Positions 6,456 through 13,711 of a DNA stretch of 18,459 nucleotides are shown one piece after another (position 1 is the stretch's first letter; the number at the start of each line of letters is the position of its first letter). The position numbers and the translations under genes are program-made. The notes below the pieces were generated by a model that saw only the letters and a list, made by a program, of their open reading frames with translations, ran no database searches and had not been told where the DNA came from. The stretch is from CAZLMF01 sp964560565 (GTDB lineage Bacteria > Bacillota > Clostridia > Oscillospirales > Ruminococcaceae). The stretch covers positions 1 to 18,459 of the forward strand of contig CAZLMF010000031.1 in the NCBI GenBank assembly GCA_964560565.1, read 5' to 3'.

Positions 6456-7142
6456 TTGATAGAGCTTAAAAACGTATCAGTTACCTACTCAAATGGTGTT
6501 GACGCATTAAACGATATAAATCTCAAGATAAATGACGGTGATTTTGCTTTCATAGTCGGCAATTCAGGCGCAGGCAAAAGCACACTCGTCAAAATACTAC
6601 TAAAAGAAATCGACCCATCTGTTGGCAGAGCCTATATAAATGGCTATAATTTAAGCAAGATTAAACAGCGCCGGATTCCCGCCTTCAGGCGGACAATCGG
6701 CGTTGTATTTCAGGACTTCAGGCTTATTCCAAGCATGACTGTATTTGAAAACATTGCATTTGTACTGCGCGTCACCGATGCACCCCTCAAATACATACGC
6801 AGACGTGTACCCTACGTTATAAACCTTGTTGGACTTACCGCAAAAGCAAAGATGTACCCAGGGGAGCTTTCAGGAGGCGAACAACAGCGTGTCGCCCTTG
6901 CAAGAGCTTTGGCAAACGACCCCGCCCTTATAATTGCGGACGAGCCCACCGGCAATATCGACCCTGAACTTTCATACGAAATCGTTGAACTGTTAAAGGA
7001 AATCAACCGTTGCGGCACAACAGTCCTAATGGTTACGCACGAGCACGATTTAGTACGCCACTTCGGCGGCAGAATCATCAATATCAACGCCGGCTCCATA
7101 GCGTTTGATGACGTGATAGGAGGCAGCAATGAGAGGAAGTAA
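6456..7142 (+). CDS. ftsE: cell division ATP-binding protein FtsE
   Basis: FtsE is the ATPase of the FtsEX complex, which is ABC-like but transmits a signal across the membrane to activate peptidoglycan hydrolases at the septum. The 228-residue product has Walker A GNSGAGKS (35-42), the Q-loop in GVVFQDFRLI, signature LSGGEQQ (138-144), Walker B with catalytic Glu163 in LIIADEPTGNID, and the switch His in MVTHEHD. The DFRL sequence after the Q-loop is a hallmark of FtsE. The start is TTG at 6456, with GGGAG (6444-6448) 7 nt upstream; the protein then begins MIELKNVSVTY as expected. It overlaps ftsX by 14 nt. Confidence 0.96.
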   Translation: MIELKNVSVTYSNGVDALNDINLKINDGDFAFIVGNSGAGKSTLVKILLKEIDPSVGRAYINGYNLSKIKQRRIPAFRRTIGVVFQDFRLIPSMTVFENIAFVLRVTDAPLKYIRRRVPYVINLVGLTAKAKMYPGELSGGEQQRVALARALANDPALIIADEPTGNIDPELSYEIVELLKEINRCGTTVLMVTHEHDLVRHFGGRIININAGSIAFDDVIGGSNERK

Positions 7143-8034
7143 CTTTAGCTTCTTAGTAAAGCAGGGTGTTAAGGGTGCATGGCACAACAAGACTATGACC
7201 TTTGCATCATTTTGCATTCTTACAGTAAGCCTTTTGCTAGTGGGATTTGCTTTTCTAGTTTCCCTAAATATAAGGATTATCGTCGGCAATATCGAGGACA
7301 AGCATGAAATTGCAGTTTATCTAATGCAGGACTCAACCGATGAGGATGTTGCAAACGTTGAAAAATCCCTAAAGCTCAACTCAAACGTCGAGCAGGTAAT
7401 CTTTGTTAACAAGGAAGAGGCAGTTGCTGAAATGAAAGCTGCCCTAGGTGAGAGCTACGAGGCGCTTTTTGACGGTGTTGAAAACGACTTTCTCCCTTTT
7501 TCCTTTAGGGTTAGGGTTAATGACATCAATAAAATAGGTCAAGTGACAAGCACCATAAAAAGCATTAACAAGGTCGATGTTGTAAAAGCGCCTGCTGACT
7601 TTGCTAGGGTGCTAAACGGCATAGACTCAACCCTCACCGTAATCGGGCTTGCAGTGGTTGCAGCTTTAACGGTGGTATGTATTGTAATTATCTCGAACAC
7701 AACTCGTGCAAGCGTATTTACCCGCAGGCGCGAGATAAATATTATGAAGTTCGTTGGAGCCACAAACACCTTCATTCGCATTCCTTTCTTTGTTGAGGGG
7801 ATGTTTGTCGGCGCATTATCAGCGATTGCCGCATGGGGTGTGACATGGTTTGGATACGAATCACTTTTCAAGCTCTTTTCCGAGGACCCTACCATGTGGC
7901 TGGGACTGGGTGTCACCAATCTCATTACCTTTGACACAATCAAATGGTTTATCCTCGGTTGTTATCTTGTAGCAGGCACATTTTTAGGCGCACTTGGTAC
8001 AATCATAAGCGTTAAGAAGCATTTGAAGGTTTAG
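7129..8034 (+). CDS. ftsX: cell division protein FtsX
   Basis: FtsX is the membrane partner of FtsE. The 301-residue protein shows four hydrophobic segments. The first lies near 25-46 (FCILTVSLLLVGFAFLV). A large extracellular domain of about 120 residues follows, which in the family contacts the hydrolase. Three further segments lie near 172-195, 225-247 and 270-293. RRREINIMKFVGATN before the third segment is the conserved cytoplasmic coupling region that engages FtsE. The ATG at 7129 overlaps ftsE and has GGAGG 6 nt upstream, so it is probably translationally coupled. The M23 peptidase gene begins 38 nt after the stop. Confidence 0.95.
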   Translation: MRGSNFSFLVKQGVKGAWHNKTMTFASFCILTVSLLLVGFAFLVSLNIRIIVGNIEDKHEIAVYLMQDSTDEDVANVEKSLKLNSNVEQVIFVNKEEAVAEMKAALGESYEALFDGVENDFLPFSFRVRVNDINKIGQVTSTIKSINKVDVVKAPADFARVLNGIDSTLTVIGLAVVAALTVVCIVIISNTTRASVFTRRREINIMKFVGATNTFIRIPFFVEGMFVGALSAIAAWGVTWFGYESLFKLFSEDPTMWLGLGVTNLITFDTIKWFILGCYLVAGTFLGALGTIISVKKHLKV

Positions 8035-8072
8035 CAGAAATTAACAGAATCTGCTTAGAAAGGACCGTACTT

Positions 8073-9314
8073 ATGAGAATTCTAAAACGAATAACAGCGT
8101 TATTGCTGGCGCTCGTCGTGTGCATGGGCTTGTACAGCACAAATGTTGTCGCTGACAGCAAATCTGACCTAGAGGACAGACTTGCTCAGATAGAGCAGCG
8201 ACAAAAGCAGCTTTCAAATGAAATTGCCATAGTGCGCAGCGATAAGTCCCAACAGCAGAAATATCAGGATTCTGTGTGGGAGCAAATTGAGCTCACAATG
8301 GAGAATATCGAGCTTCTTAAGAAGAACGTTGGGGCTTTAGAGGCGGAAATAGCTCTACTAGAGGAAGATATAGTATCCCTTGAAGCCGACATAGCTCAAA
8401 AGCAAACTGAATACGATGACGGAAATGAAGTTTTCAAGCAAAGAGTTCGCGCTTTGTATATTGCAGGGGACGACTCAGTGCTGTCAATTTTACTAGGCTC
8501 ATCTGATTTCTATTCCATGCTTTCAAATGCCGAGTACATAAAGCGTATAACAATCCATGATAAGGAAATACTTGATGGGCTTGTTGCCGATAAACAGGCG
8601 CTTGAAATTACAAAACTAGAAATTGAGGATAAAAAGCTTGAGGTTGAGGATAATAAACTAAATATCGAACAAGACAAGCTTGCTGCAGAGGATAAAAAGA
8701 AGCAGCTAAGTGCTTCATACAGCGACTATGAAGCTTCTGTGAAAGCTTTGGAAAAAGATGAAGCTGAGCTTCTGGCATCATATTCCAAGAACAAAGCGCA
8801 ATACGATGAAGTTGAGAAAGAAATCCAACGTATAATAGATGAAGAAAAGCGTAAACAACAGGAATTTGCCTTCTCAGGCGGCGCATTTGCATGGCCTGTG
8901 CCCGGGCATTACCGCATTTCATCTTATTATGGCTGGAGGACTTTATTCGGTCAATCAGATTGGCACACGGGCATTGATATTGTAGGAAAAAGCTCCGGTG
9001 TAATTAAAAGCGCTCCAATAGTTGCGGCAAACTCCGGCAAGGTTCTTGTAGCTGAGAAGAACTCAAACCGTGGTTATGGTCACTACGTCCTAATTGACCA
9101 CGGATATAATTCCGATGGAGTATCAATTTACACACTATATGGTCATTGCGACAAGGTGATTGTCAATGTCGGTGACACTGTTGACCGTGGACAGCAAATT
9201 GCAACCGTCGGTACAACAGGGCTTTCTACCGGCTATCATGTACACTTTGAAATAAGGCTCGACAACCAAAAGGTCGATCCATACACTTACGCATATAAGA
9301 GTTTGTTTGAGTAG
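8073..9314 (+). CDS. secreted coiled-coil M23 (LytM) peptidoglycan endopeptidase
   Basis: The 413-residue protein starts with a signal peptide (MRILKRITALLLALVVCMGL, likely cleaved after VVA, residue 27). A long charged coiled coil follows (about 30-265), interrupted by ALYIAGDDSVLSILLGSSDF as in PcsB/CwlO-type proteins. A C-terminal LytM/M23 domain spans about 273-408. All active-site residues are present: His298 and Asp302 in WHTGID, His358 in YGHCD, and His389/His391 in GYHVHFEIR. It is therefore predicted to be catalytically active, unlike EnvC, whose LytM domain is degenerate. Directly downstream of ftsEX, it is the probable hydrolase effector: the coiled coil would dock on FtsX and release the catalytic domain on ATP hydrolysis. 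The ribosome site AAAGGA precedes the ATG. The stop codon lies inside a 15-bp palindrome (9311-9325). Confidence 0.92.
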   Translation: MRILKRITALLLALVVCMGLYSTNVVADSKSDLEDRLAQIEQRQKQLSNEIAIVRSDKSQQQKYQDSVWEQIELTMENIELLKKNVGALEAEIALLEEDIVSLEADIAQKQTEYDDGNEVFKQRVRALYIAGDDSVLSILLGSSDFYSMLSNAEYIKRITIHDKEILDGLVADKQALEITKLEIEDKKLEVEDNKLNIEQDKLAAEDKKKQLSASYSDYEASVKALEKDEAELLASYSKNKAQYDEVEKEIQRIIDEEKRKQQEFAFSGGAFAWPVPGHYRISSYYGWRTLFGQSDWHTGIDIVGKSSGVIKSAPIVAANSGKVLVAEKNSNRGYGHYVLIDHGYNSDGVSIYTLYGHCDKVIVNVGDTVDRGQQIATVGTTGLSTGYHVHFEIRLDNQKVDPYTYAYKSLFE

Positions 9315-9325
9315 ATTTAATCTAC
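9311..9325. repeat. 15-bp perfect palindrome at the end of the M23 gene
   Basis: GTAGATT and AATCTAC flank a single T. It contains the TAG stop of the peptidase gene. There is no T-run after it, so it is not a standard terminator; an RNA-processing hairpin or chance is possible. Confidence 0.45.
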
Positions 9326-9373
9326 CTAATTATCGTGCGGCTAGAAAACCGCGCATTAAGGGGAAGTAAGCGC

Positions 9374-10555
9374 GTGAATAAGAAAGTACCACTCGGCATT
9401 ACTGTCAGCCTAGTTGCTGTTGCTGCCGCAATAACCTTCATCATTACAATGACATTTTCACTTGATATTTACAACGCAATGGTTACAGGTGTAAAGGAGC
9501 GAGAGGAAATATACGAAAAGCTTGAGGAAATTGACGTATATGTCCGCAATAACTTCAATGGCGAAATCGATGAAGATTATTTACATGATTCAATAGCCGA
9601 TGGCTATATCAACGGTCTTAATGACAAGTATTCTGCATATTATAATGCACAAGAGCATTCAAACGAGGACCTTTCCAATCAAGGACAGCTTATCGGCATT
9701 GGCGTCACAATCACCAAAGAAGAAAGTGGCTACATTAAAATTGTAAAGGTTGACGAGGCTAGCCCTGCAAAGGAAGCAGGCATTGTTGAAGGCGATATTA
9801 TCGTCAAGGTTGACGGTAGCGATGTTCTTGTTACAGGCTATGAACAGTCAGTTACCAACATAAAAGGCAATGAAGGCTCGAAGGTCGTGGTTACCATAAG
9901 GCGCGAGGGCGAGGATAAAAACTTTGAGCTTACTCGCAAGAAGATGGAGATAAAATCTGTTACAGGTCGTATGATTGAAAATATTGGATATGTACGCATT
10001 TCTACATTTAACAGCAGCACAGTTGAGCAGTTCAAGGCTATGGTTAACAAGCATCAGGTTGACGGCGCAAAGGGCTTGATATTCGATGTCCGTGACAATG
10101 GCGGCGGAACTGTTTCATCAGTTGAGGAAATGCTTGACTTCCTCCTACCCGAGGGAACACTCGCAACTGTAACCTATAAGGACGGACTTACCAAGGTTTT
10201 AAGGACTTCTGATGAAAACTTCATTGACCTGCCTATGACCATAATAGTAAACAACAATACTGCCTCAGCTGCGGAACTTTTCGCTGCTACAATTCGTGAT
10301 TTTAATAAGGGCAAGCTTGTTGGTGTCACAACCTACGGTAAGGGAGTAATGCAAAACACCTACACACTAAAGGATGGCAGTGCAATTAAGTTTACCGTTG
10401 GCTACTATTACCCTCCAAAGTCAGCAAACTATGATGGTGTTGGACTAAAACCCGACTATGAAATTGCCCTAGAGGAGGATTTTGCAACAATAGAGGAGCA
10501 GAATGACACACAGCTCCAAAAGGCAATAGAAGTGCTTAAAACCTCCATTAAATAG
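9374..10555 (+). CDS. ctpA: S41 carboxy-terminal processing protease (Ctp)
   Basis: Numbered from GTG 9374, the 393-residue product has an N-terminal membrane anchor (about 6-32), a pre-PDZ helix region, a PDZ domain (about 105-180, containing GIGVTI and EASPAKEAGIVEGDIIVKVDG) and an S41 serine protease domain. The catalytic pair is Ser298 in TASAAELFA and Lys323 in TYGKGVMQ, a Ser/Lys dyad typical of Ctp/Prc. Such proteases cut exported proteins near C-termini and often control cell-wall hydrolases. Its place 3' of the M23 peptidase suggests that as a target, which is an inference. I choose GTG 9374 because AAGGGGA (9358-9364) precedes it at about 9 nt; the in-frame GTG at 9335 has no ribosome site. 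The domain call is firm, the start less so. Confidence 0.92.
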   Translation: MNKKVPLGITVSLVAVAAAITFIITMTFSLDIYNAMVTGVKEREEIYEKLEEIDVYVRNNFNGEIDEDYLHDSIADGYINGLNDKYSAYYNAQEHSNEDLSNQGQLIGIGVTITKEESGYIKIVKVDEASPAKEAGIVEGDIIVKVDGSDVLVTGYEQSVTNIKGNEGSKVVVTIRREGEDKNFELTRKKMEIKSVTGRMIENIGYVRISTFNSSTVEQFKAMVNKHQVDGAKGLIFDVRDNGGGTVSSVEEMLDFLLPEGTLATVTYKDGLTKVLRTSDENFIDLPMTIIVNNNTASAAELFAATIRDFNKGKLVGVTTYGKGVMQNTYTLKDGSAIKFTVGYYYPPKSANYDGVGLKPDYEIALEEDFATIEEQNDTQLQKAIEVLKTSIK

Positions 10556-10590
10556 CAAACATCTAAATAGAGCATCTTGTTACTAGGTAA

Positions 10591-10620
10591 TTTACGCTCG
10601 CCATTTCTGGCGAGCGTGAA
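10591..10620 (+). repeat. strong stem-loop without T-run before greA
   Basis: ACGCTCGCCA (10594-10603) pairs perfectly with TGGCGAGCGT (10608-10617) around loop TTTC, extendable by three weaker pairs to TTT/GAAA. No T-tract follows on either strand, so it is not a classical intrinsic terminator. It lies 35 nt after the protease stop and could stabilise the 3' end of that mRNA, or belong to a structured greA leader. Confidence 0.7.
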
Positions 10621-10714
10621 ACGATATATTGGCAAAAAAATTATTAATAGTAAAAAGCGACAGAAAACTTGAAATCATGGAATTCAAACTTTTCAACCCC
10701 GTAAATTCAATGTT

Positions 10715-10748
10715 CCGCAAATGCGGCAAAGGTCTTTTAACTAAAGAC
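10715..10748 (+). promoter_or_regulatory. two small hairpins in the greA leader
   Basis: CCGC-AAAT-GCGG (10715-10726) and GTCTTT-TAACT-AAAGAC (10732-10748) follow each other just upstream of the greA ribosome site AAGGAG. They may influence greA expression. A possible promoter, TTGGCA (10629-10634) with 16 nt to TAAAAA (10651-10656), is weak. Confidence 0.35.
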
Positions 10749-10776
10749 TTATATTTTAACGAAGGAGCAACTAAAA

Positions 10777-11253
10777 ATGGTAGCAAAACAGACTATCCTT
10801 ACCCAAGATGGGCTTAATAAGCTTGAAACTGAGATTGAGTATCTTAAGTCAGTAAGACGCCGCGAAGTAGCGGATAAAATTAAGGTTGCACTATCATTTG
10901 GCGATTTATCTGAGAATAGTGAGTACGATGAAGCGAAAAATGAGCAAGGCATACTTGAAGCAAGAATAGTTGAAATTGAATTAATTCTTAAAAACGTTAA
11001 GCTGGTTGACGAGGATGAGCTTTCGACAGAGCATGTTAACGTCGGAAATAAAGTAAAGCTTCAGGATATTGAGCTTGATGAGATTATGGATATTCAAGTA
11101 GTAGGCTCAAATGAAGCAAGTCCCGAGGAGAGCAGAATATCCGATGAAAGCCCAATAGGCAGGGCAATAATGGGCAAAAGTGTTGGCGAAATAGTCGACG
11201 TTGAAGCCCCGATAGGTATAATCAAGTTCAAAATACTAGATATAGCAAAGTAA
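10777..11253 (+). CDS. greA: transcription elongation factor GreA
   Basis: GreA enters the RNA polymerase secondary channel and stimulates cleavage of backtracked transcripts. The 158-residue length is standard. The N-terminal coiled coil (about 10-75) has the tip acids Asp43 and Glu46 in FGDLSENSEYDEAK, equivalent to the catalytic-metal residues Asp41/Glu44 of the enteric protein. The C-terminal FKBP-like domain ends with PIGRAIMGKSVGEIVDVEAP and FKILDI, as expected. Ribosome site AAGGAG lies about 10 nt before the ATG. lysS follows after 14 nt, the well-known greA-lysS order of Firmicutes and Clostridia. Confidence 0.97.
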   Translation: MVAKQTILTQDGLNKLETEIEYLKSVRRREVADKIKVALSFGDLSENSEYDEAKNEQGILEARIVEIELILKNVKLVDEDELSTEHVNVGNKVKLQDIELDEIMDIQVVGSNEASPEESRISDESPIGRAIMGKSVGEIVDVEAPIGIIKFKILDIAK

Positions 11254-11267
11254 GGAATGATAATTAA

Positions 11268-12773
11268 ATGGCAAATGAAGAAAACAACATAGAAGTCCTA
11301 GAAGAGGAAGTCCAAGATATAAACGAGCTAAAGCGCATTAGAATGGATAAGCTAGAAAGCTTAAAGGAACAGGGTGCAAACCCTTTTGATATCACCTCAT
11401 TTAATGTAACTCACCACGCAAGCGATATAAAGGATAACTTTGATGAGCTTGACGGAAAGCCCGTTTCAATAGCAGGCAGGATTATGAGTTGGCGCGATAT
11501 GGGCAAAGCAAACTTTATCGATGTCCGTGATGAGACCGACCGAATTCAAGCGTATATTAAGCTCAACGACATAGGCGAGGAAGCCTTTGCCGAGTTTAAG
11601 CGCTGGGATATTGGCGATATTGTGGGCATCAACGGCTTTGCATTTCGCACTCGTAAGGGCGAAATCTCCGTCCATGCGCAGGAAATCGTAATGCTCACAA
11701 AGTCCCTTCTTCCCCTACCCGAAAAGTGGCACGGACTAAAGAATTTGGAAACCCGTTATCGTCAGCGTTATATCGACCTAATCGTCAACCCTGATGTTAA
11801 GGAATGCTTTGTCAAGCGCAGCCACATCATTTCAGAAATACGCAACTTCCTTGATTCTCGTGGCTATTTGGAGGTTGACACTCCCGTGCTGCACAGTCTT
11901 GAAATAGGTGCCGCTGCACGTCCCTTTGTCACCCACCACAACGCTCTTGACATTGATATGTATCTACGCATTGAAACAGAGCTTTACTTAAAGCGCCTAA
12001 TAGTAGGCGGATTTGAACGTGTATACGAAGTTGGGCGCATATTCCGAAACGAAGGAATGTCAGTTAAACACAACCCCGAATTCACCTCTGTCGAGCTTTA
12101 TCAGGCATATACTGACTACAACGGCATGATGGATTTAGTTGAGGAGCTTTATGTGCATCTGGCAAAGACTATCTGCGGCACTGAAAACATCACCTACCAA
12201 GGTGTTGAAATCAATATGGCAGCTCCGTGGGAGCGCCTAACTATGGTTGAGTCCGTTATCAAGTACGCAAATGAGGACTATAACACATGGAAGGACGATG
12301 CAGACGCAAGAGCAGTCGCAAAGCGCAAGCATGTTGAAGTTGCAGACACTGCAACAAAGGGCGATGTACTTATTGAGCTTTTCGATGCCTTTGTGGAGGA
12401 AAAGCTAATCCAACCAACATTTATATACGACTACCCGGTTGAGAATTCCTTGCTTGCTAAGCGCAAGCCAGGCAATCCTGCTTTTACCGAGCGTTTTGAG
12501 TTCTTCATCTATGCTCGTGAAATGGGCAATGCTTTTTCAGAGCTTAATGACCCGATTGACCAGCGTGAGCGCTTTAACATTCAGGTTGAGGAAAAGCGCA
12601 AGCAGCCCGATGGCAAGAATGCACAGGTCGATGAGGATTTCCTCACAGCCCTTGAATACGGTATGCCCCCCACAGGAGGTTTAGGCTTTGGACTTGATCG
12701 ACTTGTCATGCTGCTCACCGACAGCGCTTCAATCCGTGATGTGCTATTATTCCCAACGATGCGCCCACTATAA
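11268..12773 (+). CDS. lysS: lysyl-tRNA synthetase, class II
   Basis: LysS charges tRNA-Lys with lysine (EC 6.1.1.6). The 501-residue product has an N-terminal OB-fold tRNA-anticodon domain (about 60-165, with VSIAGRIMSWRDMGKANFIDV) and a class II catalytic core. Motif 2 starts at residue 257 (RIFRNEGMSVKHNPEFT) and motif 3 at 470 (GGLGFGLDRLVML). The end LFPTMRPL is typical, with no C-terminal extension or DUS fusion. The ATG is 14 nt after greA and shares its transcript. No tRNA-Lys-specific T-box leader is visible. A hairpin at 12786-12814 may reduce read-through into the next gene. Confidence 0.97.
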   Translation: MANEENNIEVLEEEVQDINELKRIRMDKLESLKEQGANPFDITSFNVTHHASDIKDNFDELDGKPVSIAGRIMSWRDMGKANFIDVRDETDRIQAYIKLNDIGEEAFAEFKRWDIGDIVGINGFAFRTRKGEISVHAQEIVMLTKSLLPLPEKWHGLKNLETRYRQRYIDLIVNPDVKECFVKRSHIISEIRNFLDSRGYLEVDTPVLHSLEIGAAARPFVTHHNALDIDMYLRIETELYLKRLIVGGFERVYEVGRIFRNEGMSVKHNPEFTSVELYQAYTDYNGMMDLVEELYVHLAKTICGTENITYQGVEINMAAPWERLTMVESVIKYANEDYNTWKDDADARAVAKRKHVEVADTATKGDVLIELFDAFVEEKLIQPTFIYDYPVENSLLAKRKPGNPAFTERFEFFIYAREMGNAFSELNDPIDQRERFNIQVEEKRKQPDGKNAQVDEDFLTALEYGMPPTGGLGFGLDRLVMLLTDSASIRDVLLFPTMRPL

Positions 12774-12785
12774 ATATACGAATTT

Positions 12786-12823
12786 CGGTGTCAGAGCTAT
12801 ACACTTTGACACCGTTTAACTTT
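12786..12823 (+). terminator. possible attenuating terminator after lysS
   Basis: CGGTGTCAGAG (12786-12796) pairs with CTTTGACACCG (12804-12814), 11 pairs with one G-T, around a 7-nt loop. It is followed by TTTAACTTT, a broken T-run. It starts 13 nt after the lysS stop and ends just before the next gene's ribosome site, so it may act as a partial terminator. Confidence 0.55.
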
Positions 12824-12834
12824 GAGGTGATTGA

Positions 12835-13581
12835 ATGTCAAATGAGGACAGAAAAGCAGAACAAGAGCGCTTAGCTCGGGAAAGGGTAGAGCTTATTAAG
12901 CTAAAGCAGGGCATAATAGAGGAAAGCGAAATCATCGAGGAAACGCCTGTTGCCTACACAAAACTCATCGGTTGGGATAAGGCAAAGAACTTTATGTATC
13001 ACAATAAGCCCTATGTTATTGGCGGGGTATTTATTGCTCTTGTACTGGCATTTCTAGCTTATGATATGCTTAGCAGGGAGCATGAGGACTTGCGACTTCT
13101 CACTGTAACCGACGAATTTTCAATTACGCAAAACTTACCTACCATTGAGGCAGCATTTGAAGCGGTTGGCGAGGATTTTAACGGCAATGGGAAAGTTCAT
13201 ATCGCAATTTTCCCTGTGCTTTTCAACGAAGCTCAGGATAACCAAAACTACATTATGAACCAAACTAAGCTTTCAGGCGAACTTCAAGTTGCGGAAGCAA
13301 TGCTTATACTATGTGACGATGCAAATGCTGAAAAGATATTGGCAGATCAAACCCTACTGGATTTGACCACCCTTTTCCCAGACAACGACCACATTAAGGG
13401 CTATGGCTACTATATCAGTGGGACAAGCTTTGCTAAATCCATGGGTTGGGAGGATTGCCCTGAGGATATATTTGTGGCAGTGCGAGATTATAAGATGACA
13501 AACACCCCCAATAGCCCGGACACCAAGGAGCGTCACGATAACGCCATGAAGGTACTAGAGAACATAATTGCAATGGGATAA
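12835..13581 (+). CDS. single-pass membrane protein of unknown function
   Basis: I do not recognise this 248-residue protein. The N-terminus (1-45) is highly charged and probably helical (DRKAEQERLARERVELIKLKQG). A membrane segment follows at about 60-77 (YVIGGVFIALVLAFLAYDML), and then an extracellular domain of about 170 residues. No signal-peptidase site is obvious, and the charge pattern suggests an N-in, C-out anchor. The outer domain has mixed alpha/beta character, with EAMLILCDDANAEKILAD and GYGYYISGTSFAKSMGW. It contains Cys residues but no catalytic motif I can name. The extracellular part loosely resembles a solute-binding fold, which is speculation. The start ATG at 12835 has GAGGTG 6 nt upstream. 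It follows lysS after 61 nt and precedes a strong terminator. Confidence 0.8.
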   Translation: MSNEDRKAEQERLARERVELIKLKQGIIEESEIIEETPVAYTKLIGWDKAKNFMYHNKPYVIGGVFIALVLAFLAYDMLSREHEDLRLLTVTDEFSITQNLPTIEAAFEAVGEDFNGNGKVHIAIFPVLFNEAQDNQNYIMNQTKLSGELQVAEAMLILCDDANAEKILADQTLLDLTTLFPDNDHIKGYGYYISGTSFAKSMGWEDCPEDIFVAVRDYKMTNTPNSPDTKERHDNAMKVLENIIAMG

Positions 13582-13661
13582 CAAAAAAACGGTTTTTCTG
13601 ATATTTCAAGCATTCTAATATCGCTTGGTATAAATCAATTAACTCTATATTCATCTAGCAA

Positions 13662-13690
13662 AAGCCCCCGTGGAATTTCCACGGGGGCTT
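13662..13690. terminator. bidirectional terminator between convergent genes
   Basis: AAGCCCCCGTGG (13662-13673) pairs perfectly with CCACGGGGGCTT (13679-13690) around AATTT. On the minus strand the stem is followed by TTGC (CTTTTGC including the stem end), and on the plus strand by CTATTATCTT, so the T-runs are modest but the stem is very stable. It separates the membrane-protein gene (plus) from pckA (minus). The 80 nt between the membrane-protein stop and the hairpin hold nothing I can identify. Confidence 0.8.
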
Positions 13691-13711
13691 CTATTATCTT
13701 AACTTTAATCC

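Noticed and set aside
10629..10817. 62-codon open frame upstream of and overlapping greA
   Set aside because: It starts with TTG without a ribosome site and overlaps the greA start in another frame; the sequence is better read as a leader region.
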